Assembly (NCBI GenBank): GCA_012656075.1
Contig: JAAKBF010000014.1
Coordinates: 372,001-436,000, forward strand
DNA: 64,000 bases
Reading direction: 5' to 3'
From: Phytophthora hibernalis
Lineage: Eukaryota; Oomycota; Peronosporomycetes; Peronosporales; Peronosporaceae
The notes under the pieces were generated by a model. That model was not told the origin of the DNA, did no database searches, and worked only from the letters and a program-made list of their open reading frames with translations. The translations under genes and the position numbers were made by a program. This document shows positions 13,101 through 23,409 of the stretch, one piece after another (position 1 is the first letter of the stretch; each line of letters begins with the position of its first letter).

Positions 13101-15235
13101 ATGATGCGTCGGCAAAGCGTCGGCAGAGGGAAAACCCTACCCCTAAGAATTGTATTGGTAGAAAAGACTCCGATTCATTGGAGGAGACCCCTTATTATTA
13201 TAATTATTGGTTGATTATGTCAATATAATATTGAAGGTAGAATCTGTCTGTCTGCTTCTTCACGATATTCATCCGTATGATAAAGATAAGCGCCAGATCA
13301 GATTAGATAACCTGTTCAGGCTTGCGAATCATAGAGTACAGACTGTAGGCATTAGTGAGATTCGTACGACCTTCGTGCATGGTCCAGAAGATCGTAGATG
13401 GAGCGAGATATAAAAGTTTAACATGTACTTATTCAATTCAGTGTTAGAGAGATGCGTTGATCTACCCTACAAGCAGCGACAACTACTTCTTCGACACCAT
13501 ACTGGATATCAGCACGAGCATGTGCTCATGACGCTGACGCGCCTCTTCGCGATCGATCTCGAGCCGTTCTTCAAAGCGGCGACGACTTTCAGCCTTTTCT
13601 TCTTCCTTTTGGATGCGTTCAGCCAACACCTTTCGCTCAGCTTCTTGGAGGTGCAGTCTCTCGATCTCACGTGCCTGCTGATGCTTCACCTCAGCCGCAG
13701 CCGTTTCTTCACGTCGTACGCGCTCTCTTTCTTCTCTCTCGGCCTTCTCGCTTGCATGTCTTTCCTCGCGCTCAGCCCGCCGCCGACTGTCTTCGACATC
13801 CCCTTCCGATCAGACTCCTGGAGGAAGAACATTAGAAGTTACAGCATCTCACCGCTGGCCGCCGATTGAGAGGCTTCGGCGGAAGCCAGCTCTTTTTCTA
13901 GCGAATTCATCCTTTTCGGGCGTTAACTCGCTTGGTGTTCACGTGCAAGGACGCGTTGCTCATTTCAGAGGCTGGTCTCTTGTCTTTCGCCGTCCCCGTT
14001 TTGCCGCCCATGTCTTCGTAGTTGTCCCTCAATATTCGCAGATCGCGGCCGCCCAAACGATTAGTTGCTGTTACGAGCCGCTTATGTATCTTAGCCTCAC
14101 AAACGCGGCGCCACGTTTATCTGCCAGAAGAGTGGCTCGAACAAACTCACTCGTCACACTTTCCTTGGCCAGGAATTGCTCGAAGGTGCCGATTGCCGTT
14201 GCGAGCGCGCACTTTGTGTTATCGGGGGCGAGATCGTGGAGACTCATGCTCTGCTTCTGCTGGGTTTCTTGGGTCTTTCGGCTATTTGACCACTGATTCG
14301 ATGTTGCCCGAGGTCGCGAATGACTAGATTTTGTATGGGATCTGTCGGCTACCGACTCTATATTGCGCAACTGCGCGAGTAACTTGATTCTTGTATCAGG
14401 GCTCAGCATATTTGGATGGGCTTGCCGACATGATGCGTCGGCAAAGCGTCGGCAGAGGGAAAACCCTACCCCTAAGAATTGTATTGGTAGAAAAGACTCC
14501 GATTCATTGGAGGAGACCCCTTATTATTATAATTATTGGTTGATTATGTCAATATAATATTGAAGGTAGAATCTGTCTGTCTGCTTCTTCACGATATTCA
14601 TCCGTATGATAAAGATAAGCGCCAGATCAGATTAGATAACCTGTTCAGGCTTGCGAATCATAGAGTACAGACTGTAGGCATTAGTGAGATTCGTACGACC
14701 TTCGTGCATGGTCCAGAAGATCGTAGATGGAGCGAGATATAAAAGTTTAACATGTACTTATTCAATTCAGTGTTAGAGAGATGCGTTGATCTACCCTACA
14801 AGCAGCGACAACTACTTCTTCGACACCATACTGGATATCAGCACGAGCATGTGCTCATGACGCTGACGCGCCTCTTCGCGATCGAGCTCGAGCCGTCCTT
14901 CAAAGCGGCGACGACTTTCAGCCTTTTCTTCTTCCTTTTGGATGCGTTCAGCCAACACCTTTCGCTCAGCTTCTTGGAGGTGCAGTCTCTCGATCTCACG
15001 TGCCTGCTGATGCTTCACCTCAGCCGCAGCCGTTTCTTCACGTCGTACGCGCTCTCTTTCTTCTCTCTCGGCCTTCTCGCTTGCATGTCTTTCCTCGCGC
15101 TCAGCCCGCCGACGACTGTCTTCGACATCCCCTTCCGATCAGACTCCTGGAGGAAGAACATTAGAAGTTACAGCATCTCACCGCTGGCCGCCGATTGAGA
15201 GGCTTCGGCGGAAGCCAGCTCTTTTTCTAGCGAAT

Positions 15236-18200
15236 TCATCCTTTTCGGGCGTTAACTCGCTTGGTGTTCACGTGCAAGGACGCGTTGCTCATTTCAGAGG
15301 CTGGTCTCTTGTCTTTCGCCGTCCCCGTTTTGCCGCCCATGTCTTCGTAGTTGTCCCTCAATATTCGCAGATCGCGGCCGCTCAAACGATTAGTTGCTGT
15401 TACGAGCCGTTTATGCATCTTAGCCTCCATCGCGGCGGCGCCGGCGCTGACTGGGTCACGATATAGGGTAGGTCCGGTGGGGATAGCAACTGACGGAACA
15501 GGATTGGACAAGCGAAACGCTCGGATGCCCTGCAGGACGCGGCGATTTGGTCCTCTGTCCGGCCACTTATTCCCCACAGTCCTTATCTCCTAGACAACCG
15601 TATCGGTAGTGGAGGTAGTCGCGACGCGCGCCGATCGACCTGAAGTCGACCGGGTGGTGGGTGCTTCGGGTGTGGCCCCAGATGTACTCTCGTCCACGTC
15701 TTGTAGGAGCTCATCGTCGGCTTCGTTGGTCTTCGATTCGGCGTCGTCCGACTCGTCGACGTCGTCCGCAAACTCTACAGGCACCATTCCATGAGTAGTT
15801 GACACCATACCTGCCCCAGGGAGCATTTCGGTGAAGGATGTACTGGGGCCGGACTCTGTGTACTGGGTGAAGCCGTGTGTGTCTTCCCCCATTACGACGA
15901 CCACTTCCTCGTCTGTCTGGCTGCTGTATTTTCGTCCGCCACAGCATCTTGCGTGTTCTCAAAGTCGTAATCACACCGTAGACCCTCGTTCTCTTCTCGA
16001 GACAGTTCCCTAGGTTCGTTCGGCTGGAAGTGCCGCTTTTAGGGGAGAGTTCGTCGGTGATCTCCCCCACTTGCCGCAACCGGTCCTCATCGTCCTCCCC
16101 GTCGTCCGAACCGTCGTGAGAGGTGTGCACACCGGCTTTTAACTGATTGGTCCAATCCGCCACCAGCCACCGAGCAAATAAGCGGAGTCAGGCTACTGTT
16201 GTGAATCTGACACCAGGCCGCTTGTGCCCCGGGGCAACAAACCCAGGCGTCAAATACGACCCGGCCATCAGAGCGAGGCGCTGTGACGGTGTCCCTGGCG
16301 CAGTAGGCACTGCCGGAGCGAAAGTGCTTGGGTCGGTGCCGGGGACCGCGGAGAGCGTGGCCGTCACTTGGGTGTGCGACCGTCGGAGTCCCGACCGAGA
16401 CCCCGGTGGACGCTCTTTAACAGCAGCAGCAGGTGTCGGCGAACCATCAGTGGGCCCCACAATCGATCCAGCAGTGGCCGATGATGCCATAGGGGCAGTG
16501 ACCGAGGACACCGCCGGCACGGATGGGGCACTGGAGGTCACAACCGCTGCCGGGGAGCTGTCGTCACCACCGACGAGACTGACGACGCGGCCGAAGACGA
16601 CGACACGAGCGCAGCAGCCGAGATTAGGCCAGATAGAGCCGGAGGAGCCTGTGAAGGCACAACCGAGGCAGCTGGCGGAGTAGTGGTCGACGCAGCTGAA
16701 GATGGCACTGGATCCACTGACTTGGCCGAAGAATGGGGTGCAGACGCCGACGGCAATACGTCCGGAGCCTGGGAAGCCACAGGCGACAAGTCTGGACCGA
16801 TAATGAAATCGTCCGAAGCCTCCAGGGTCTCCATTCCAACTTCGATCGCAATGAGGCCAGCACCGAGGCGGCGGCCATCACGACGAGGTGGCGAGACCAA
16901 CGCTGACGAGAATGACCCGGACGCAGGAACCGCAGCCGCTGAAGGCTCGGTGTCGTCCCCATCCCTGATAAGTCAACGACTTCGGCTGGAGGGTGAGGCA
17001 CCGAGGACCCGGGGCAGCGTATGCGTGGGCGATGGCAACGGAGGGCTCGATGGCGACCCCGGCGATGAACTGACCGAGGGGTTCGGTAGAGATCCATCAG
17101 GAAGGTCAGACGCCTGGAGAGGTGGTGGCGAGGTGACCGAAGGTTTGGGCGTGTGCCCTTGAGCTGGGGCACCCAAACGCTTAGACGGACGACCCAGCCG
17201 CTTGCTGGCAGGAAGAGTTGACTTCGACGGCCCCGATGGAACTTGTGGAGGATGCGTCGGCGTTGCCTACGGTGGCGGAGCTGGAGATGCCGATTCCTTC
17301 GACGTTGGGACACCGACGGAATGAGTGGGAGGTCGTCCGAATACTCGGAGGCATCACCAGCAGCCGACGCTGCCTTCGCTGGAGGCTTGGACCCCGAGTC
17401 CGAGGCGTTGGGCTCTTGGTCGCTGTCTTCTGAGCTCCCCGAAGACACACTCCGACTGCGCTTCGAAGTGATGCTCGGAGTAGCGAGGCCGAGCAACTCC
17501 CAGTCGATGTCGCGTGATACCTGAACGAGGGTAAGAAGAACTTTAGAAGACTGATGGGGCAAGACGAGACTAGCAGAACGTACCAGCAGAAGCAAGCACC
17601 AATGTGTCAACATCGAGCTCGTGGAGAGCAGCGTGGCGACGCAGAATGGAGTTCGCCCGCTTCAAGCTCGCGACCTGAGCTTCGAGGGCTTGAACCTGAG
17701 GAGGGACGCACCGACCGAGGCTTGGTCAGAAGCCTCGAGGGCAGCCAGTGCTTGGCCACCTGCTCTGTATATGCCACCAAGTCAGCCTTAAAACGCTCAC
17801 GATCCTGGTGGAGGAGTCGATGTCACCGAAGCCTCGGCCGTGGTCGCGCGAGCAGCCCACAGTCCACGATGCGGTCGTGGTCGGCGATGGTAGCATTGGC
17901 CTTGCGCAGGTGCGCGGCAGCCTCTTCATGTTTGTCCTTGAGAGCAGGGTATGACTGGCGGAGGTCATCCAGAGAGTCACGAGTACGGCTCTCATCGCTC
18001 GAGGCCTGGTGCAGAAACGCTCGAACTTCTCGCGTTCTTGCGTCTCTGCTTGGAGCCGGTCCTCGGTGTCGGCGAGTCGAGCCTTGAGATCCGCCACTTC
18101 GTTACGGAGGTCGACGACGAGCTCGGATTCACCCGGCGGAAGTTGAGCGGGAGCCACGGCCGCCTCCAGAATCTCACCGAGGTCTGTGGAGCGCTCCATC

Positions 18201-18325
18201 AGGCTGTTGAGCGACGAATCGACTCACCGAGGACGCTGACGAGTCACACCAACCACAAGTTGACCCAACTGGAGGAGACGTTGCTCAACCAGGGCAGAGA
18301 CCGAAGGCTCGGTCGAGGCAACTGG
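15236..18325 (-). pseudogene. Decayed gag-like retroelement ORF adjoining the array
   Basis: On the minus strand, coding-like sequence continues from the array outward through many frames. Reading 5' to 3' it shows a coiled-coil segment at 18199-18010 (LRNEVADLKARLADTEDRL), a Ser/Pro/Ala-rich low-complexity region at ~17500-16190, acidic stretches at ~16160-15900 and 15790-15680, and finally the DPVSAGAAAMEAKMHKRL segment at ~15470-15400 that runs without a break into the frame shared with the repeat unit. The order (coiled coil, Ser/Pro-rich acidic linker, charged C-terminus) is like the gag polyproteins of oomycete Gypsy-type elements. At least eight frame changes or stops are needed, so it is dead or badly decayed. 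No pol, protease or zinc knuckle was found. Its 5' end abuts, in opposite orientation, a Copia 3' fragment near 18325. Confidence 0.55.
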
Positions 18326-18432
18326 AAGAGTACCCGACACTGCAACAACTTGCCGACATTTTCACCAAAGCTACCGATCGTATCATGTTTGAGCGATTGT
18401 GCAGCATGCTTCGCCTCACCGGTCATGCTTGA
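18318..18432 (+). pseudogene. Copia pol 3' end (RNase H tail)
   Basis: The plus strand reads LADIFTKATDRIMFERLCSM and then LRLTGHA followed by TGA. ADIFTKxL followed by a short tail is the hallmark of the C-terminus of Ty1/Copia polyproteins. It is followed by GAGGGGAG, a purine tract of the polypurine-tract type, and then by the LTR. Everything upstream of ~18318 is missing; there the sequence becomes the antisense of the gag-like ORF. So this is only the last ~37 codons of an element truncated by insertion, deletion or recombination. Confidence 0.75.
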
Positions 18433-18438
18433 GGGGAG

Positions 18439-18716
18439 TGTTGCAAGTTCAGAATTCATGCAAGCATTACTTAGCAGTGATTTACGGCGAACGAGAGCGA
18501 CGGGCGCATACACACGGATGCGCATGCTCACTTCTATTCAGCTACTAGGACAGGCGGCACATGGAGTCAGGACTTCGAGATAGCTTCTACTACTTCATGA
18601 TCACCACAGAGGAGACGAAGGGAATAGCCCTGCACGCAGTTCGAGCTCTCAGCTCAAATATCTATTTCATTCTCACTTTTACCCGCTAACCAACAAATAC
18701 CTTCAAGTCTCCTACA
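18439..18716 (+). repeat. Copia 3' LTR (approximate end)
   Basis: The LTR begins TGTTGCAAG directly after the purine-rich tract at 18431-18438. The most likely end is the CTCCTACA at 18709-18716, giving ~278 bp and TG...CA termini. No second LTR is present in the window, so the 3' border rests only on the terminal dinucleotide and usual LTR length. No target duplication can be tested because the 5' side is lost. Confidence 0.55.
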
Positions 18717-19407
18717 CTACCGCGCTCTTCTGTCGACTTCCTCCTATTTAGCCTCCCATCAAGTTGGTGAGGTGGGTTCTCATGTTTTTCGTCGTTGCAG
18801 AAACCGTTGTATTACAGTAGCGACATCGCGTACGAGGAACGTTGTAGCTGTCTTTTGAGAGCGTCGAGATGCCGATTACTACTGCAGCTCCAGTGAGAGC
18901 GAGTTTTCGCTAAAGGTTTAAAACGTCCTCAGCCTGAAAAAAGATGAATTGAAAACGTTTAGGCAATAGAAAATGTGCATGGTGGGTGTCGTGCTGGCAG
19001 AGGCCGTGGTGTGCGTGACGGGTATCGAGCTCATGGTGGGCGTCGAGGGTATGGTGAGCGTCGAGTGCAAGGCAGACTTTGACGATCTGGATTCCGTTTT
19101 GTCAAATGGCGTGCATTGACTGATCGTTGGGTATTCAGGTGACGATATAGACACCATCCGAGCACAAAAATGCTGCATACAAATTCGAAGTAATACATCT
19201 TCACATCATTTTCGATGACAGTAAAAATAGGAGCGGAAAATCCTACGATCTATTACAAACAAGTAGTATCTGGCTAAGAAACAGCGACAATCCTAATTAA
19301 ATTGTATCGTACCGGTACATGTTCTCGAAAGTTGTTGATTACGGAAAAATACAGGAAAGATTACCACGGTGACCTGCCTGCGATTCTAGCAATCGATACA
19401 GCAAAAA
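18717..19407. other. Intergenic, no gene recognised
   Basis: Between the Copia LTR and the ELMO gene I see no intact gene. A short plus-strand Gly/Arg-rich stretch at ~18978-19079 (GRGRGVRDGYRAHGGRRGYG) looks like an RGG-type tail but has no attached domain. The rest is AT-rich and unremarkable. Confidence 0.5.
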
Positions 19408-19785
19408 TCAACAGCTCCTCGCAGGCGTCTCGAGCACTGCGTCGCGTTCGCTTGACTTCGAATCGACGAAGGACTTAGTGACGAGGCCGGCGAACAAATC
19501 CTCGGTCGGATCGGACGCTGCTTGGTCCGGCTCGTCTTCTTCGCCAACGGAGTCTTCGACCTCCACGCACGCCGGAATGTGGCGGTCTCGCTGCAATGGG
19601 GAATCGGCATTGCTACTTACACCGCTCGCTTGCGAGTTGTCGCTGATCGGGCGCTCGATCTCGGGCATCCGCGGCTTCAGGCGATAACTTCCTTTGTTGG
19701 CGTCTTGCTCTTTCTTTGCCCCAGTTTTCACCGAGCTCTCGCATGGTCTTCCTCCTTGACGTGAGGTGTTGACTCCAGACGGAGC

Positions 19786-20604
19786 TCAATTCATTACCGA
19801 TCGCACTGAGTGTAGTGGCGTTACTCTTTTTGACTTGTCGACGATGTGTCGGCCGTTGCTGCAGAGGTCCTGCAGATCGGCGAGCTTCAACGGCGCCTCC
19901 TTCAACTTTGCAGTCACCTTGAGTTCGACTGCAGCGACGATTTTGTCCACCACTTCCATCGAGCACGCATCGGCGTCTCTCATCCACGGATTGCTCGCCA
20001 CTTCCTCGCAGAAGAGCTCTTCGAACGTCAGAAAGGTCAATGCGAAGAGCTGGTAGAATCCATCGTCGCGCTCGAAAAGCTGCCAGAAGAGAGCGCCTGT
20101 CACGGGGAACGGGCCGGGGTTCCCACTCGTGTCCATCAGGTGCATGGTCAAGCTCAAGGAGGACAATGGCAACCGCCGCCTTGACGAACGGGTAGCCCCC
20201 ACGGCCACGCCGCATCATGGCCGTCTCGGCCCGGTAGCTCTCGACGAAGAAGAGCAGACACTGCAGGCCGAGCTCCCCATCGGATTGAGGTCAGTCGCTG
20301 GGTTGGAGTCTGAGAACCCCGCGTCCATCCACAGGTCGCTGACCAGCACGAAAGCCGGCATGTGATGCCTGCGACGGAAGTTCGCGGTCCAAACCCGCTC
20401 CAGCAATTGAAGGTGCTGCCGACGACAAGGCAATCGTTAGCACAGCTGCTGGCTGACTGCGGCAAGGGGATGACTCACCTCTGGAGACGCCACAAGACGT
20501 CGGAACAGCGCGCGCTGCATCTTGAACAGCACGAGCATTTCATTGTCATTGGGGAGGCGGCCTCGCTCCGCCGTACTCAGCTCTCGTCCGTTAGCGTTCC
20601 CCAT
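19786..20604 (-). CDS. ELMO/CED-12-domain protein, one intron, two compensating indels
   Basis: ELMO-family proteins act on small GTPases, either as GEF partners (ELMO/DOCK) or as Arf-family GAPs (ELMOD). The start is ATG at 20604 (MGNANGREL, a possible N-myristoylation signal). Exon 1 is 20604-20479. A 63-nt intron at 20478-20416 has GTGAGT, a TGCTAAC branch site and CAG. Exon 2 carries the ELMO core: DSNPATDLNPMG, then ELGLQCLLFFVESY, GGYPFVKAAVAIV, and MHLMDTSGNPGPFPVTGALF followed by WQLFERDDGFYQLF. Reading through needs one missing base near 20276 (GGGG run) and one extra base near 20165; the two cancel, and the corrected frame is 251 codons. The stop is TGA at 19788-19786. The same frame stays open afterwards (19731-19408) as an acidic tail, so a 3' intron or a readthrough variant is possible. 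ELMOD-type is more likely than full-length ELMO because no PH or armadillo part is seen. Confidence 0.75.
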
Positions 20605-20756
20605 TACGGTAGTGAGATAGGAATGGAAAGTGCGAAGATCCACGTGCTGGTTGATTATTGCACCTGTCCCTTCGAGTCGTAGATCTTCCCAGGGATTGGA
20701 TCGCTACGCTACGTTGACCTTAGAATGAAACCTCAATACAGCTAAGTTACTTGCAC

Positions 20757-22035
20757 TCAGACCACGTCCTTGAAATCGAATGTCATGAACTTCTTAGTCT
20801 GCAGGCGATCGACCAGCTTGTGGCCGAAGGCACTGGCCGGCGTGTAGAAGCCGCCCTTGAGATCCGTCGACTCTACAGACTCATTCTTGGCCAAGCAGAA
20901 GGCGCATTCCGAGATGAGGCGCGACGTGAGGCGGTAGCCCGGATCGCCTGAGCCCACCGTCTTGGCTTTCACCGCCAGCTTGCCGTCCTCCGAGTAACCC
21001 GCGGCCTCGGCGACGAAATAGCCTTCCCGCATGGCCTTTTCCGACGGCCCTTGACCAGGAGCACGCGCCAGGCGTTTGAGCAGCGCGCGTCCAGTTAAAG
21101 TACAGCATGGTGCTCACCAGGATCGTGCCGAAGGTGGCGAGCAGCTGCATGAAGAGACCGCCGATGGCCATGCGCTCGTGGTACACGAACATGCTGCCGT
21201 ATTTGTTCTGCAGTCGGTAGTTGGTGCGGTGTACGACGGCCTGATTCACCGAACCGCCGATGAACAGCGAGTGCCAGAAGCCCATGGCCCTGTCGTACCG
21301 CACAGCGAGGCTGCTCGTGTTGGGGCCCACGAGACCCGCCGCCTGCTTCTCCGCGATGGTCTTCTCGTCCGTGAGGAAAAAGGGGTTGCGCGAGGCCAGC
21401 AGCTGCTTGCTGGAGGACGTCTCCATGATGGTAAACACCGAGGCCAGCGTACCGCCGCTCGCCTCGCCTTTGAATTCTGTGAAGTACAAGTCGATGGTGC
21501 CGGTGCTCGAGTTGAGCTTCTTCTGGATGCGGTCGGCCACGAGGAACGTCGTGAGGTCCGAAGGGACGCTCTCGAAGCCGCAGCAGTTGACCAGCACGGC
21601 GCCTGTCCTGGTCGCTGTGGCTTCAAACTTGGCCGTCATGTCCTCGATCCACACGATCTCGCCTGTCAGGTCGCAGTAGTGTACGCCGTTCTCGGCACAC
21701 GCCTTGACCAGCAGCTCTCCGTAGAGTTTGTAGGGACCCACAAGGGACACGACCACCTTGGTCTGCTGCACCATCTGCACCAGAGACTGCTCGTCGCCAC
21801 TGTCAGCCACGAGCACTGGGATGGCGTCGATGAGCTCGGATGACACGTCCGGTAGCTTGGCCTTGAGCTGCTCCTTCATTTGGTCCAGTTTGGTCTCGCT
21901 GCGGGCGGCCACGGCCCACTTCAAGGCCGATGGGGACGATAGTGCAGACTCCGACTCGGCCACCAGGTAGCGAGCCACCAACGATCCTGTGAAGCCCGTG
22001 GCGCCGTACACGATCACGTCGAAGCGCTTGTTCAT
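20757..22035 (-). CDS. Saccharopine dehydrogenase-like oxidoreductase (SCCPDH family)
   Basis: An NAD(P)-binding oxidoreductase of the SCCPDH / trans-acting enoyl reductase type; the substrate is unknown for most members. The ATG at 22035 gives MNKRFDVIVYGATGFTGSLV, with the Rossmann GxTGxxG at residues ~11-16. Further family landmarks are VVVSLVGPYKLYGELLV, the SCCPDH word YCDLTGE, and NCCGFESVPSDL. A hydrophobic segment around FMQLLATFGTILVSTMLYF is probably a membrane or lipid-droplet anchor. The C-terminal part (GYRLTSRLISECAFCLA) lies in another frame: one extra base in the CGCGCG run near 21085 is the simplest explanation, and removing it gives 425 codons, close to the ~430 of animal SCCPDH. 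No intron is seen. The closest upstream neighbour (5' side) is the glutaredoxin gene, same strand, ~700 bp away. Confidence 0.85.
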
Positions 22036-22733
22036 TGCAAAGAATTGTCGACTGGTAAACGGCACCCACAGAAGCCTTTTCAGCCAATGAATGAGGGGGT
22101 AAGTGGGATGTTGACGAATGAAAAGGTGTTGAGTCGATATTTTCGACTTGGAAAGCGATTGGATACCGGTACAAAACCGATCTTCTGAAGCTGAAGCGGC
22201 CATGTCTCGTCTCATGCGATGAAGAACTCAATTTTGACACCGTTTTACGTCAGACTCCCAGCGTTGCAGTTGGGACTCCCAACTGCAACGCGATGGCGTC
22301 AACGTATCCGTGATTCAGGAGTGCTAGAGCCTACGCTTCACATGCAAAGTCATTGACGTTCGCAAGCCAAGCAGCGCGAAGCTGACCTAGTAGCTGTGTC
22401 ACACAGCCTGTGTGTCCATCAGAAGCCTCCGCGATAACCACCATCGAGAGTCGAGCTACAAAGTGGTATTCGACGAATACCGACGAGCACTGCTGAAAAT
22501 TTTCACAGAGTCTGATAACGACGATAATAGAGGAATTCAACGTTACGCGAGTATCATCACTCAGATTGAACTTTCGCTACGATACAAGGTGCTGCTAAAC
22601 AGCAAGAAGGGACTGCCAACTTGGCTGCCTAGTTCCACCACGACTCATTTTCTGCTCTGCAATATAATCCATGCACAGTATCAACCAGGCCGACCACATG
22701 TCTAAACTGCGCTTAATATTGACGGCGTGTTAT
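22036..22733. other. Intergenic region with a perfect palindrome
   Basis: This is the 5' flank of the oxidoreductase gene and the 3' flank of the glutaredoxin gene, both on the minus strand. No gene is seen. Its one notable feature is the 31-bp palindrome at 22261-22291. Confidence 0.6.
22261..22291. repeat. Perfect 15-bp-arm palindrome
   Basis: GCGTTGCAGTTGGGA, a single C, then the exact reverse complement TCCCAACTGCAACGC. It lies ~225 bp upstream of the oxidoreductase start codon. It could be a regulatory dyad, a cruciform, or the footprint of a foldback element. Confidence 0.9.
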
Positions 22734-23224
22734 TTAATAGAGCACTCCGGCCGAGCGCAGCATCTCCATGAGTTTGCCCGACTGGAGCAGCGCCTGCACG
22801 TCGGTGCCGCCGCCAATGGACTCCTTTTTGATGAAGACGTTGGGCACCGTGCGGCGTCCTGCCAGCAGCAAAAAGGCAAAAAACTTGTCAGCTTCGGGCC
22901 CCAAAACTAGTCCCGAAAGTTTCCTTTTACCCGTTGTAGTAGCCAACGCGTTCTGTATCTCTGCCCCTATGGGCACGTCCTTCTTCAGGTCCAGCTCCAC
23001 CACGTGATACTTGACGCCCGCTTCGTCCAGCACGCCCTTGGCCTACATCAGTGGAAAATAGTCCCACTTTAGTCCCGAATTCTGAGCTGCTCGGACCATT
23101 TTTGAGACCGCACCAAGTCGCAGTAGGGGCAGTAGCTCTTGCTGAAGACCGTGACGCCATTCTCGGACGTGGCGCGGTCCACGAACTCGAGCGCGGCCGC
23201 CTCGTGCGACGACGATGCCCCCAT
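22734..23224 (-). CDS. Glutaredoxin, dithiol CPYC class
   Basis: A glutathione-dependent disulfide oxidoreductase. The start is ATG at 23224 (MGASSSHEAA; the MGxxxS start would allow N-myristoylation). Three exons: 23224-23114, 23042-22931 and 22858-22734, with introns of 71 nt (GTGCGG...GTAG) and 72 nt (GTAAAA...GCAG). The spliced frame is 115 codons with no shift. The active site is VFSKSYCPYCDL at residues ~25-36. The glutathione-binding TVP is present in RRTVPNVFIKKESIGGGTDV, and GG-D follows, as in classical class I glutaredoxins. Translation of the unspliced second intron happens to stay open, which could mislead automatic annotation. The gene is divergent from the RNA-binding protein gene, 185 bp between the two start codons. 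Confidence 0.9.
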
Positions 23225-23409
23225 TCTCGAAAGTCTGAAATGTACCGTGTTCGTGGTACAACCCGCGGGTTCGCGGGTCCGATACAAATCGCAAGTGTGG
23301 ACCGCCGCCTCTTTTTTCATTGGTTTTCGCTTCTCCGAGGCAGTTATTTTCCCCAGGGAGCGTCTCCAGCGTCTCGCTCAAGGCCAGTCAAGCGAATCTA
23401 GCGCGAGCA
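23225..23409. promoter_or_regulatory. Short bidirectional promoter region
   Basis: Only 185 bp separate the start codons of the glutaredoxin (minus) and RNA-binding protein (plus) genes, so both promoters must lie here or overlap the genes. The region holds an inverted repeat CCCGCGGGTTCGCGGG and the word TTTTTTCATTGGTTTTCGC, loosely reminiscent of the oomycete initiator. No TATA box is seen. Exact elements are inference. Confidence 0.5.

Larger units (their letters stand above)
1..15427. repeat. Head-to-tail tandem array, ~1328-bp unit, ~11.6 copies
   Basis: The same landmark (an ATG shortly after a TATAAAAG box) recurs at 145, 1472, 2800, 4128, 5456, 6784, 8112, 9439, 10766, 12095, 13423 and 14752, so the period is 1327-1329 bp. 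All copies have the same orientation. The array is cut by the left window edge, so its full length is unknown. It ends near 15427, where the sequence leaves the repeat inside the word GAGGCTAAG (minus strand). Copies starting at 2800-8112 look identical by eye; the right-hand copies carry several substitutions. Each unit consists of an AT-rich, possibly promoter- or LTR-like segment of ~300 bp, a GC-rich inverted repeat, and minus-strand remnants of two different ORFs. No complete gene is present in the unit. It is not rDNA or a histone cluster; I recognise no RNA gene in it. Confidence 0.95.

Noticed and set aside
1..15427. Tandem rDNA, 5S or histone array
   Set aside because: No rRNA, 5S or histone sequence is recognisable in the unit.
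1..15427. CRISPR array
   Set aside because: The repeated unit is over 1.3 kb with no short spacers, and the genome is eukaryotic.
16624..17613. 329-codon minus-strand ORF, Arg/His/Leu-rich
   Set aside because: Starts in the coiled-coil gag-like frame but soon becomes an Arg-rich out-of-frame translation of the Ser/Pro-rich region.
21076..21843. 255-codon plus-strand ORF
   Set aside because: Shadow of the oxidoreductase gene on the minus strand.
22859..22930. Extra internal domain in glutaredoxin
   Set aside because: The segment has GTAAAA and GCAG ends, interrupts the TTTG-RRTVP junction and is an intron that happens to stay open.
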